DNA of 54,661 bases, taken from the NCBI GenBank assembly GCA_030538705.1, contig JAUNTL010000008.1, positions 1-54,661 of the forward strand, read 5' to 3'. The DNA is from Paracoccus sp. (in: a-proteobacteria) (GTDB taxonomy: Bacteria; Pseudomonadota; Alphaproteobacteria; Rhodobacterales; Rhodobacteraceae). Shown here one piece after another: positions 1 through 7,565 of this stretch; within the stretch, counting starts at the first letter, position 1; each line of letters opens with the position of its first letter. The notes beneath the pieces were generated by a model that was given only the letters and a program-made list of their open reading frames with translations, was not told where the DNA came from and searched no databases. The translations under genes and the position numbers were made by a program.

Positions 1-50
1 CCTCTCACCACCCCCCTCGCATCCGCCGCAGGCCGCGTTACACTGCTGCC

Positions 51-791
51 ATGACCGGCCAGCCGACGATCCGTATCCGTATCCTCTCCACCCATGGCTC
101 TGCCCCGCGCGAGGCCGGGACCGAGATGATTGTCAGCGCCACCGGCATCAGTGGCACCATCGGCGGCGGGCGGCTGGAATTCGACGCTGTCGGCCGGGCG
201 CGGCAGATGATCGTGACGGGCGAGGCGGCGGCCGAAATCTCTGTCACACTTGGCCCGGGCAGCGGGCAGTGCTGCGGCGGGCGGGTCCGGCTGTCGCTGG
301 ACCGGGCGGCCCCCTCGGCGCCCGAACCGCGCCCCGTCGTGCTGATCTTCGGGGCCGGGCATGTTGGCCGGGCGCTGGCGCAGATCATGCGAGACCTGCC
401 CTTTTCGGTCGAATTGCTGGACGAACGCCCCGATCAGCTGGCGCTTGCGCCCGCCGGCATCACGGCCCGCCTGACCACCCTGCCCGAGGCCGCGATCCGC
501 GCCGCGCCGCCGGCTGCGGCCTATGTCATCGCGACCCATGATCACGGGCTGGACTTTTTGCTGGTGGCCGAGGCGCTGCGGCGCAATGACGCCACCTATA
601 CCGGCATGATCGGCAGCGCCACCAAGCGCGCCCGGCTGGAGCATGCCCTGCGCGCGCAGGGTCTCGACCCGGCGGGGCTGACCTGTCCGATCGGGGCCGG
701 CCAGATCCGCGACAAGCGCCCCGAGATAATCGCGCTGTTCACGGCGGCCGAGATTGCCCGATCTTTTGCGCCAATGCCTGCTCTTGATTGA
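51..791 (+). CDS. xdhC: Xanthine dehydrogenase accessory protein XdhC
   Basis: 246 aa. XdhC binds molybdenum cofactor, protects it during sulfuration and inserts it into xanthine dehydrogenase in the cytoplasm (family knowledge). Visible: an N-terminal XdhC/CoxI domain with GSAPREAG, GTIGGGRLEF and GQCCGGRV, then a C-terminal Rossmann domain starting LIFGAGHVGRAL (about residue 98) and ending with the family signatures TYTGMIGSATKR and CPIGAGQIRDKRPEIIA. It is shorter than most XdhC (about 270-330 aa). The reading frame stays open to the window edge, so the true start may lie upstream of the ATG at 51. xdhA and xdhB, its usual partners, would be to the left of the window. The next gene, scoA, starts 49 nt after the stop and is unrelated in function. 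Confidence 0.92.
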   Translation: MTGQPTIRIRILSTHGSAPREAGTEMIVSATGISGTIGGGRLEFDAVGRARQMIVTGEAAAEISVTLGPGSGQCCGGRVRLSLDRAAPSAPEPRPVVLIFGAGHVGRALAQIMRDLPFSVELLDERPDQLALAPAGITARLTTLPEAAIRAAPPAAAYVIATHDHGLDFLLVAEALRRNDATYTGMIGSATKRARLEHALRAQGLDPAGLTCPIGAGQIRDKRPEIIALFTAAEIARSFAPMPALD

Positions 792-840
792 CAGTGCCGC
801 ACCCTATTGCGAGAAAACCGCAACAAACGCGGAGGAAGTG

Positions 841-1542
841 ATGAAAAAACTCTATCCCGATGCCGGGGCAGCGCTGGATGGGCTGCTGGCGGACGGTATG
901 CATATCGCTGCCGGCGGCTTTGGCCTGTGCGGTATCCCCGAACTGCTGATCGACGCCATCGTCGCCAGCGGCGTCAAGGATCTGACGATTGCCAGCAACA
1001 ACTGCGGCGTCGACGGCTTTGGGCTGGGCAAGCTGCTGGACACAAAGCAGATTGCGAAGATGCAATCGTCCTATGTCGGCGAAAATGCCGAGTTCATGCG
1101 TCAGTTCCTCTCGGGCGAGCTGGAGCTGGAGTTCAATCCCCAGGGCACGCTGGCCGAGCGCATGCGCGCCGGCGGCGCCGGCATTCCGGGCTTTTACACC
1201 CCCACCGGCGTCGGCACCGTCATCGCCGAGGGTAAAGAGGTCAAGACCTTTGACGGCAAGGAATATATCCTTGAGCGCGGCATCGTCGCCGACCTGTCCA
1301 TCGTCAAGGCATGGAAGGCCGACGAGACCGGCAACGCGATTTTCCGCAAGACCGCGCGCAACTTTAACGTGCCGGCGGCGAAATGCGGCCGCGTCTGCGT
1401 GCTTGAGGTCGAAGAGATCGTGCCCGTCGGCAGCCTTGATCCCGATCACATCCACCTGCCCGGCATCTATGTTCACCGCCTGATTCAGGGCGAGCATGAA
1501 AAGCGCATCGAGCAGCGCACCACCCGCAAGAAGGAGGCCTGA
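841..1542 (+). CDS. scoA: 3-oxoacid CoA-transferase subunit A
   Basis: 233 aa. Alpha subunit of succinyl-CoA:3-ketoacid CoA-transferase, which moves CoA from succinyl-CoA to acetoacetate so that ketone bodies can be used. Visible: the N-terminal glycine-rich segment AAGGFGLCGIPELLID, NNCGVDGFGLG, and GAGIPGFYTPTGVGT typical of the CoA-transferase family I alpha subunit. I chose ATG 841 because GGAGG (831-835) sits just before it and homologues begin MKK; the frame opens earlier (754) inside xdhC without a better ribosome site. The beta subunit follows after 3 nt, so the pair is co-translated. Confidence 0.95.
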   Translation: MKKLYPDAGAALDGLLADGMHIAAGGFGLCGIPELLIDAIVASGVKDLTIASNNCGVDGFGLGKLLDTKQIAKMQSSYVGENAEFMRQFLSGELELEFNPQGTLAERMRAGGAGIPGFYTPTGVGTVIAEGKEVKTFDGKEYILERGIVADLSIVKAWKADETGNAIFRKTARNFNVPAAKCGRVCVLEVEEIVPVGSLDPDHIHLPGIYVHRLIQGEHEKRIEQRTTRKKEA

Positions 1543-1545
1543 ACC

Positions 1546-2172
1546 ATGGCATGGGACCGCAACCAGATGGCCGCCCGCGCAGCGAAAGAGTTGCAGGACG
1601 GCTGGTATGTGAACCTTGGCATCGGCATCCCGACGCTGGTCGCGAACTATATCCCCGATGGCATCACCGTGACGCTGCAATCGGAAAACGGCATGCTGGG
1701 TATCGGCCCCTTCCCCTATGAGGGCGAGGAGGACCCCGATCTCATCAACGCCGGCAAGCAGACCATCACCGAATTGCCCAATTCGGCCTATTTCGACAGC
1801 GCGGAAAGCTTTGCGATGATCCGCGGCGGCAAGATCGCCATGGCGATCCTCGGCGCGATGGAGGTGGCCGAGAATGGCGATCTGGCCAACTGGATGATCC
1901 CCGGCAAGCTGGTCAAGGGCATGGGCGGCGCGATGGATCTGGTCGCCGGCGTCGGCCGCGTGGTCGTCGTCATGGATCACACCAACAAACACGGCGAATC
2001 CAAGGTGCTGCGTGAATGCACCCTGCCGCTGACCGGCACAGGCGTGGTGGATCGCATCATCTCGAATCTTGGCGTTCTGGATGTGGTCGAGGGCGGGCTG
2101 AAGATCGTCGAGCTGGCCGATGGCGTCACCGAGGACGAGCTGCGCGCCGCGACCGAGGCAACCATCGTCTGA
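1546..2172 (+). CDS. scoB: 3-oxoacid CoA-transferase subunit B
   Basis: 208 aa. Beta subunit of the same CoA-transferase. It carries the catalytic glutamate in the family motif SENGMLGIGP (about residues 46-55), plus the N-terminal NLGIGIPTLVANYIP and the SAESFAMIRGG segment. An AGGAGG ribosome site overlaps the end of scoA, giving tight coupling and a 1:1 ratio. A strong intrinsic terminator follows at 2193-2221, so scoAB is the end of this transcription unit. Length and motifs are normal for the family. Confidence 0.95.
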   Translation: MAWDRNQMAARAAKELQDGWYVNLGIGIPTLVANYIPDGITVTLQSENGMLGIGPFPYEGEEDPDLINAGKQTITELPNSAYFDSAESFAMIRGGKIAMAILGAMEVAENGDLANWMIPGKLVKGMGGAMDLVAGVGRVVVVMDHTNKHGESKVLRECTLPLTGTGVVDRIISNLGVLDVVEGGLKIVELADGVTEDELRAATEATIV

Positions 2173-2192
2173 GCCCACCCCAAAAACCCCAA

Positions 2193-2221
2193 GGCCCCGC
2201 CCGACCCGGCGGGGCCTTTTT
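2193..2221 (+). terminator. Intrinsic terminator after scoAB
   Basis: A perfect 9-bp stem GGCCCCGCC / GGCGGGGCC (2193-2201 with 2208-2216), 6-nt loop, followed directly by TTTTT. It lies 21 nt after the scoB stop. Confidence 0.9.
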
Positions 2222-2264
2222 CGTTTGGGGCCAGAGCGGAATTCTCAGCCGGTTGCCGCCAGCA

Positions 2265-2717
2265 TCACCGCCTCAGGCGCAAGGTCGCATTCGGGAAGGG
2301 ACAGCCGGAATCGTCGACCTCGCGCCGGGAAATTTCCTGAAACCCAAGCGCGTTGTAGAAGCAGAGGGCCTGCTCATTCGCGGTATAGACCTCCAGCGAC
2401 AACTCGGGCCGCCCGCTCATCGCATGTTCGATCAGCTTGCGCCCGACGCCCCGGCCCTGCTGGTCTGGTGCGATGAATATCCCCCCAACGAAGCTGCCCA
2501 AAAGGCTGATGAAGCCAACCGCTTCCTCGCCAAGGCAGGCCACGAGGGTCTCGGCCTTGGGCAGATATTCCTCCTCGATCAAGCGGCGCTGTTCGGTCAG
2601 CCTGTGCTTGCCAATGAAGGGATGCGCCTTCAGCGAGGCCTGAAACCAGATATCTGACAGGTCTTTCAGATCCGTTGCCGCGACAAAGGGGCGGATCAAC
2701 AGGTTGTTCTTCCCCAT
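2265..2717 (-). CDS. GNAT family N-acetyltransferase
   Basis: 150 aa. GNAT enzymes transfer the acetyl group of acetyl-CoA to an amine; the acceptor cannot be read from the sequence. Visible: RPFVAATDLKDLSDIW at the N-terminus, the acetyl-CoA-binding motif A GGIFIAPDQQGRGVGRKLI (Q/R-x-x-G-x-G, about residues 78-96), and the C-terminal motif B QALCFYNALGFQEISR. The region LGEEAVGFISLL before motif A is the usual beta-4 strand. It faces scoAB tail to tail and lies 30 nt downstream of the cyclo-ligase gene on the same strand, so the two are probably co-transcribed. Confidence 0.88.
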   Translation of the reverse strand: MGKNNLLIRPFVAATDLKDLSDIWFQASLKAHPFIGKHRLTEQRRLIEEEYLPKAETLVACLGEEAVGFISLLGSFVGGIFIAPDQQGRGVGRKLIEHAMSGRPELSLEVYTANEQALCFYNALGFQEISRREVDDSGCPFPNATLRLRR

Positions 2718-2747
2718 AGGAACTCCTCAGGCATCATGGCGCGGGCG

Positions 2748-3407
2748 TCAGTGCGGCCCTGCCTCGGTGATGATCAGATCAAGCGCCTCGTCATGGGGTT
2801 CGGGGCGGATCGAGGGCAGGCGCGCGCCCTCATGCCCGATGCCGATGGCATAGGGGCGCGGGCGCGATGCGGCAAGCGTGCGGTCGTAAAAGCCGCCGCC
2901 GTAACCCATGCGGAAGCGCGCCTCGTCCCAGCCGACCAGCGGGGCAAGGACGATCCGGGGCGAGACCTGTGTCTCGGTCGCGGGTTCGGCGATGTTCCAC
3001 GCACCGGCGCGCATGGCGACGTCGGGCGACCATGGCCGGAAGATCAGCGGCGCGTCCTTGGCCACCACCACGGGCAGCGCGATCTGCACGCCGCGCGCGC
3101 AGGCCGCCGCCATCCATGGGCGCAAGTCGACCTCGGCGCGGATGGGCCAGAAGGCCGCCAGCACCATGCCCTGCGCGCCGTCAAAGCCTGCCTCCAGCAC
3201 CTCATCCAGATGCGCGGCAATCGCGTTTGCAGCCGCGCGGCGCGGGGCGGCGCCCATCCCCTCACGCGCGGCAATCAGGTGCGCGCGCGTGGCCTTGCGC
3301 CATGTGGCCCCGCCCGCCTGATCCCGGCCCGCCTGATCCGCGCGCGCCATCTGCCCCGCCAGACATGGCAGAGAGGCATATTCCGGCGGCGCATCATTAT
3401 CGGGCAT
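2748..3407 (-). CDS. 5-formyltetrahydrofolate cyclo-ligase
   Basis: 219 aa. Converts 5-formyl-THF plus ATP to 5,10-methenyl-THF, clearing an inhibitory folate. Visible: basic N-terminal segment TWRKATRAHLIAAREGM (phosphate binding), LAAFWPIRAEVDLRPWM, and the hallmark RMGYGGGFYDRTLA near the C-terminus (ATP/folate site). The start is uncertain: ATG 3407 has no clear ribosome site, and an internal Met (MARADQAGRD, residue 22) would give a length closer to most homologues. Divergent from the small gene at 3482. In many proteobacteria 6S RNA lies beside this gene, but only 74 bp are available upstream here and no 6S-like structure is seen. Confidence 0.93.
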   Translation of the reverse strand: MPDNDAPPEYASLPCLAGQMARADQAGRDQAGGATWRKATRAHLIAAREGMGAAPRRAAANAIAAHLDEVLEAGFDGAQGMVLAAFWPIRAEVDLRPWMAAACARGVQIALPVVVAKDAPLIFRPWSPDVAMRAGAWNIAEPATETQVSPRIVLAPLVGWDEARFRMGYGGGFYDRTLAASRPRPYAIGIGHEGARLPSIRPEPHDEALDLIITEAGPH

Positions 3408-3481
3408 GTCGCGGGGTTGAGCTTGCTTCGGCTGGCTGCAATGCTGCGCGCAAGCACGCGCACTGGCAAGGGGGAACCGAA

Positions 3482-3748
3482 ATGGCCGATGTCACACGCG
3501 AGGGCGACGCCTTCACCGTCGCGGCCCCGATCATCGCGGACGGGCTGGACCTGCCCGAACACGCCATCGCGCGCGCCATGGCCATGGGCAAGATCACCAC
3601 CCAGCATGAACGCGGCGAGGACGAGGATGCTGGCCGCTTCCGCCTGTCTTTCTTCTACAAGACCAAGGTGTTACGCCTGACCGTGGATGCCGGGGGCAAT
3701 ATCCTCAGCCGCGCACGGTTTGAACGTGCGCCGCCTGCGGGGAGCTGA
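3482..3748 (+). CDS. Small conserved protein, DUF6522-like
   Basis: 88 aa, not long enough to be obvious among overlapping frames. Starts MADVTREGDAFTV and contains DGLDLPEHAIARAMAMGKI, HERGEDEDAGRFRLSFFY and TKVLRLTVDAGGNIL. The pattern of a short N-terminal domain, a helix, then beta strands with an acidic GRxRLxF stretch resembles the small alphaproteobacterial DUF6522 group as I remember it; that assignment is from memory and unverified. Function unknown. Weak ribosome site (AGGGGGAA, 3470-3477). It is a single-gene unit between the divergent cyclo-ligase and a shared bidirectional terminator at 3866-3896. Base composition and codon use match the neighbours. Confidence 0.7.
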   Translation: MADVTREGDAFTVAAPIIADGLDLPEHAIARAMAMGKITTQHERGEDEDAGRFRLSFFYKTKVLRLTVDAGGNILSRARFERAPPAGS

Positions 3749-3865
3749 GTGATGCCCCCTGCCAGGCCCTTGTGATCTGATCGAGTTCTTCGCAGCCCAT
3801 GCCTGAGCGCCGGGGCGCACATGGATCGGGACAGGGCTGCCCCCTCTGCATAACGGGCGCGCCAT

Positions 3866-3896
3866 AAAAAAGGCCCGCAAGCTGCGGGCCTTTTTT
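3866..3896. terminator. Bidirectional intrinsic terminator
   Basis: Perfect 8-bp stem GGCCCGCA / TGCGGGCC (3872-3879 with 3883-3890) with a 3-nt loop, AAAAAA on its left and TTTTTT on its right. It can end both the plus transcript of the 3482 gene and the minus transcript of sodB. Confidence 0.93.
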
Positions 3897-3911
3897 AGCG
3901 TCTGGAACGGG

Positions 3912-4511
3912 TCACATACGTGAGGCAACGTTTTCCCAGTTCACCAGCTTGTCGAGGAAGTTTTCCAGATATTTCGGCCGCGCGTTGCGAAAGTCGATGT
4001 AATAGGAATGCTCCCATACGTCGCAGCCCAGCAGCGCCTTTTGCCCGGCACACAGCGGGTTGACGCCGTTTTCCGTCTTGGTCACTTCCATCTTGCCGTC
4101 GGCGTTCTGCACCAGCCAGACCCAGCCAGAGCCGAACTGACCCACGCCACCCTCGACAAATTTTTTCTTGAACTCCTCGACCGAGCCAAAGCAGTCCTTG
4201 ATGCATTTTTCCAGCTCGGACGGCATCGCGCCGGGATTCGGACCCATCATTTCCCAGAACTGCGCATGGTTCCAGTGCTGGCTGGCATTGTTGAAAATGC
4301 CGCTCTGCGCAACGGCGCCCTTTTGATAAGTGCCGGTGACGATATCTTCCAGCGACTTGCCTTCCCACTCGGTGCCGGCGATCAGCTCGTTCAGCTTGTC
4401 GACATAGGCCTTGTGGTGCTTGTCATGATGATATTCCAGCGTTTCCTTTGACATGCCGCCATTGGCAAGCGCGTCGTGGGCATAGGGAAGATCGGGAAGC
4501 GTAAAGGCCAT
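3912..4511 (-). CDS. sodB: Superoxide dismutase, Fe type
   Basis: 199 aa. Dismutates superoxide to hydrogen peroxide and oxygen. Metal ligands are visible: His in YHHDKHHKAYV, His in ASQHWNHAQFW, and Asp and His in DVWEHSYYIDFRNARP. The Gln in NNASQHWNH occupies the position where iron enzymes carry Gln and manganese enzymes carry Gly, and GQFGSGWVWL follows, so iron is the likely metal. No signal peptide, so cytoplasmic. Start is supported by AAGGATG before the ATG and the usual MAFTLPDLPYA N-terminus. Monocistronic between terminators. Confidence 0.96.
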   Translation of the reverse strand: MAFTLPDLPYAHDALANGGMSKETLEYHHDKHHKAYVDKLNELIAGTEWEGKSLEDIVTGTYQKGAVAQSGIFNNASQHWNHAQFWEMMGPNPGAMPSELEKCIKDCFGSVEEFKKKFVEGGVGQFGSGWVWLVQNADGKMEVTKTENGVNPLCAGQKALLGCDVWEHSYYIDFRNARPKYLENFLDKLVNWENVASRM

Positions 4512-4600
4512 GGTGTCATCCTTCCTGTTGGCTGCGGTTACCCTAGCAACGCGACCCTGGCTGCACGGGTTCCGGCCATTGGCTTATCATCAAAACAACA

Positions 4601-4633
4601 AAAGAAAAAAGGCCCGCGGCCGGGGCCGGGGCC
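4601..4633 (-). terminator. Probable intrinsic terminator for the 4660-4899 gene
   Basis: G/C-rich inverted repeat (outer arms GGCCC at 4611-4615 and GGGCC at 4629-4633) followed on the minus strand by a T-rich tract (complement of 4601-4610). It ends the small membrane protein gene before sodB. Confidence 0.65.
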
Positions 4634-4659
4634 TTTTCCTGATGATCGCAGGCGCGCGA

Positions 4660-4899
4660 TCAGTTGGCCGGGGCCGGGGCGTCTGCTGCCGGGGCCTCTG
4701 CCTCTACTTCAACGGCAGGCGCGTCGGCGGCGGGCGCGGGATCTGTGGTTTCAATCGTGACGGTGGTATCACCGCCCGAATCACCGCTGGTCGCAACCGG
4801 GGTCGAGTTGCCGGTCATCAGCCAGAACACCACTGCAACCGCGATGACGAGGGCGCCCACGATGAAATAGAGGCTGTTATTGCTGGATTCATTTGCCAT
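4660..4899 (-). CDS. Small single-pass membrane protein with Ala/Pro/Glu tail
   Basis: 79 aa from ATG 4899, chosen because GGAG lies about 8 nt upstream and the sequence MANESSNNSLYFIVGALVIAVAV... gives a clean short N-terminus followed at once by a transmembrane helix (about residues 10-29, YFIVGALVIAVAVVFWLM). The rest is a polar linker GDSGGDTTVTIETTD and a low-complexity acidic tail of APAADAP/VEVEAEAP repeats. No enzymatic motif is visible; likely anchored in the inner membrane with the tail in the periplasm or cytoplasm. I do not recognise a named family. Divergent from ccmI with 188 bp between starts. Confidence 0.75.
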   Translation of the reverse strand: MANESSNNSLYFIVGALVIAVAVVFWLMTGNSTPVATSGDSGGDTTVTIETTDPAPAADAPAVEVEAEAPAADAPAPAN

Positions 4900-5087
4900 T
4901 TGACTAAACTCCGCGTTCTGAATGGTCTTGATGCGCTGCCAACGCCCGAAACAGCGAAACGGATCCGTCGCCCTGCAACAAACTGCCGCAGGCTGATGCA
5001 GGAAAGTCACGCCGGCCGGGCGGTGGCCGGGGTTTTGCCGGGCGTTAAAACCACCTATCTATCAGGCAACCGCAAAAAGGAGCGCCG

Positions 5088-6341
5088 ATGTTCTTCTGGC
5101 TGATTGCTGCCGCCATGACCCTGATTGCCGCCGTGGCCATCGTGTTGCCCTTTACGCGCCGCGACGGCGCCGGGTTCCAGCCGACGGCTGCCTACGATCT
5201 TCAGGTCTATCGTGACCAGTTGGCCGAGGTCGAGCGCGATCTGGCACGCGGCATCATCGAGCCGGCCGAGGCCGGCCGCCTGCGCAACGAGATCGGGCGC
5301 AAGGTTCTGGATACCGACCGCGCGCTTGGCCGGCAGCTCAAGGCAGCCGCACCCGCCGGTGGCCGCGGGCTGGGCGCGGTCCTGCTGCTCGGGCTGTGCG
5401 TGCTGGGGGGGATCATGCTTTATACGCGCATCGGCGCGCCCGGCATGCCCGATATGGGGCTGGCCACACGTATCGCCAGTGCCGACGCCCATTATGCCGC
5501 CCGCCCGTCACAGGCCGAGGCCGAAGCCACGGCCAAGGCGGGTCCGGCTGCCCCCACGCCGCCCGTTGATGCCCAGATGGCCGAGTTGATGGAGCGGTTG
5601 CGCGATGCCGTGGCCGCCAACCCCGATGACGTGCAGGGCCTCGCCCTTCTGGCGAATTTCGAGGCCCGTCTGGGCAACACCACCGCGGCCCAGACGGCAC
5701 AGGCCCATCTGATCGAGGTTCTGGGCGATCAGGCGACGGCGGATGAACATGCGCGCCTTGCCGGGCTGATGGCCGAAACGGCAGGCGGCATCATCACCCC
5801 CGAGGGCGAGGCGCAGATCGACCGCGCCCTGGCGCTTGATCCGCGCAATATTCAGGCACGCTATATGTCGGGGCTGCTGCATGCACAGAACGGGCGGCCT
5901 GATCTGACGTTTCCGATCTGGCACGCCCTGCTGAGCGATGCCCCGGCGGATTCGCCCTGGGCGGCCTCGGTGCGTCAGTCGATCGAGGGCATCGCATGGC
6001 TGGCCGGCAATCCTGATTATGTTCCCCCCGCTCCGCGCGGCGCGATGACCGCGCCGATACTGCGCGCCCCTGACGCCGATCAGATGGCCGCCGCCGCCGA
6101 GATGTCGGACGAGGACCGCGCGGCCTTTATCGCCGCAATGGTCGAACAGCTGGAACACCGGCTGGCATCCGAGGGCGGGACGCCGCAGGAATGGGCGCAA
6201 CTGATCTCGGCGCTTGGCGTCATCGGCAAGAGCGAGCATGCACGCAATATTCTGGCCGAGGCACGCACGGTCTTTGCCCGCGACGATGCGGCGCTTGCCC
6301 TGATCGAGAGCGCCGCAGCGCATGCAGGGATCGCGCAGTGA
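5088..6341 (+). CDS. ccmI: c-type cytochrome biogenesis protein CcmI
   Basis: 417 aa. CcmI holds apocytochrome c for heme ligation by CcmFH. Visible: first transmembrane helix at residues 1-20 ([20 protein letters not shown]), the cytoplasmic leucine-zipper-like loop with [15 protein letters not shown] and [15 protein letters not shown], a second helix at about 93-112 ([18 protein letters not shown]), and a long periplasmic TPR-like domain (residues about 160-417, repeats such as [20 protein letters not shown] and [16 protein letters not shown]). Strong ribosome site AAAGGAG. The stop overlaps the GTG of ruvX. Confidence 0.94.
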   Translation: MFFWLIAAAMTLIAAVAIVLPFTRRDGAGFQPTAAYDLQVYRDQLAEVERDLARGIIEPAEAGRLRNEIGRKVLDTDRALGRQLKAAAPAGGRGLGAVLLLGLCVLGGIMLYTRIGAPGMPDMGLATRIASADAHYAARPSQAEAEATAKAGPAAPTPPVDAQMAELMERLRDAVAANPDDVQGLALLANFEARLGNTTAAQTAQAHLIEVLGDQATADEHARLAGLMAETAGGIITPEGEAQIDRALALDPRNIQARYMSGLLHAQNGRPDLTFPIWHALLSDAPADSPWAASVRQSIEGIAWLAGNPDYVPPAPRGAMTAPILRAPDADQMAAAAEMSDEDRAAFIAAMVEQLEHRLASEGGTPQEWAQLISALGVIGKSEHARNILAEARTVFARDDAALALIESAAAHAGIAQ

Positions 6342-6805
6342 TCCACGACGAGATCACCGATTTCGCCGCCGCTCTGCCCCGGGCCGGCGCGGTTGCGGGC
6401 CTTGATCTTGGCACCAAGACCATCGGTGTCGCTGTCAGCGACGGTCTGCGTCAGGTCGCCTCGCCGATCACGGTGATCCGGCGCGAGAAATTCACCGCCG
6501 ATGCACAGGCGCTCATGTCAATCGTGGCGGAACGCGGGCTGTGTGGTCTGGTTCTGGGCCTGCCGCGCAACATGGACGGCTCGGAAGGGCCGCGCGCGCA
6601 ATCGACCCGCGCATTCGCACGCAACCTGTCGCGGCTGACCGAACTGCCGATCACCTTCTGGGACGAACGCCTGTCCACGGTCGCGGCCGAGCGCGCCCTG
6701 CTGGAGGCCGACACCTCGCGCAAGCGCCGCGCCGAGGTGATAGATCAGGTGGCGGCGGGCTATATTCTGCAAGGTGCGCTCGACCGGCTGCGCTATCTGG
6801 GCTGA
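6338..6805 (+). CDS. ruvX: Putative pre-16S rRNA nuclease / Holliday junction resolvase-like YqgF
   Basis: 155 aa from GTG 6338, which overlaps the ccmI stop as GTGA; ATG alternatives would be far inside ccmI. RNase H-fold nuclease implicated in 16S rRNA 5' maturation. Visible: [21 protein letters not shown] (first catalytic Asp), [18 protein letters not shown] (acidic/binding loop), [15 protein letters not shown] (catalytic Glu) and the C-terminal Asp in [16 protein letters not shown]. Length typical. A 7-bp hairpin CCGATCC-GCCG-GGATCGG (6814-6831) follows the stop without a T tract. Confidence 0.92.
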   Translation: MIHDEITDFAAALPRAGAVAGLDLGTKTIGVAVSDGLRQVASPITVIRREKFTADAQALMSIVAERGLCGLVLGLPRNMDGSEGPRAQSTRAFARNLSRLTELPITFWDERLSTVAAERALLEADTSRKRRAEVIDQVAAGYILQGALDRLRYLG

Positions 6806-7565
6806 GCGGCACCCCGATCCGCCGGGATCGGCCCGATGCCGGGACCGGTCAGCAGGTGATCCGGCGCCGGATATCCCCACAGATCAGGTGCCCCCCGCCC
6901 GGCAAAGCCATTTGCCACCGCACGGGCCGGCGTCGCGGGCGCGCCGGCCGCGCGCCACCGAGTCGTAAAGCTGTGCGCGCTATCCCGCCTGCGCGCGGGC
7001 ATCCCGCAGAGGGGGGCCGCCTCCCCCTTCTGCTTACTCGCTATCCCGCCTGCGTGCGGGCATCCCTCCACCTCGCCGCGCGGGCATCGCGCTCTTGGTG
7101 ATGTGCAAAAGCCGTAGCGGCGCCGGCTGCGTCGCGGGCGAGCGGAGATTATTCACATCATTGTCACCAGCCACCACAGTAACGCCCGGCCGCACGCGCG
7201 TGCATTACGCCGCCCCGGCGCGCGCAACAGCAACGGTGATACCGCCGGCCGCGCCTGCGGACATTACTGGTCCGGCAGTCGCAGGCGGGCAATCCCCACG
7301 GCATCGCGCGCGCGAAGATGACCGCGCCGCCCTGCAACTGATATTCCACCGGCAACCCACGGCGTCGCACGCGCGGAGATGACATGTCCGGTGAGCGGGG
7401 CAGAATTTCTGCTGTGTCGCCTGCGCGCCGGCATCGCGCCTGTCAGGGACCGGCCGCAGGGGCACAATGCCCCCCGCAGCCATTCTGCTCATGGCCGTGC
7501 GGCAACATCTCTGGCGCGCTTTTCATATCCGGGCCGGCGCCTGATCCGCCGGGGGCGGGCGGATC
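6806..7565. other. 760-bp gene-free interval between ruvX and uvrC
   Basis: Convergent interval. Open frames here have no homologue I recognise and no ribosome sites. It contains a hairpin after ruvX (6814-6831), the degenerate repeat array, and a hairpin GATCCGCC / GGCGGATC (7543-7550 with 7558-7565) that directly abuts the uvrC stop on the minus strand but has no T tract. Confidence 0.75.
6978..7440. repeat. Degenerate array of ~27-bp repeats, about 54-62 bp apart
   Basis: At least nine diverged copies of a short unit lie here: about 6978-7005, 7039-7066, 7072-7092, 7128-7152, 7188-7208, 7245-7267, 7296-7322, 7357-7383 and 7413-7438. Read on the minus strand the common core is near GATGCCCGCGCGCAGGCG. 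Copies 1 and 2 match at 27 of 28 bases and copies 7 and 8 at 24 of 27; both pairs are offset by exactly 61 bp. Intervening 30-35 bp segments do not resemble each other. One copy (7072) is out of phase. No cas gene is in the window. The pattern resembles a decayed CRISPR-like array, but G+C-rich background makes some copies weak. Confidence 0.5.

Noticed and set aside
788..816. TTGACA overlapping the xdhC stop as a scoA promoter
   Set aside because: A perfect -35 but no acceptable -10 at 16-18 nt; too weak to list.
739..2178. 479-aa minus-strand open frame opposite scoAB
   Set aside because: Shadow frame created by GC-biased codons on the plus strand; the plus frames carry clear CoA-transferase motifs.
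3408..3481. 6S RNA beside the 5-formyl-THF cyclo-ligase gene
   Set aside because: The 74-bp gap is too short for a 6S RNA and no matching structure was seen.
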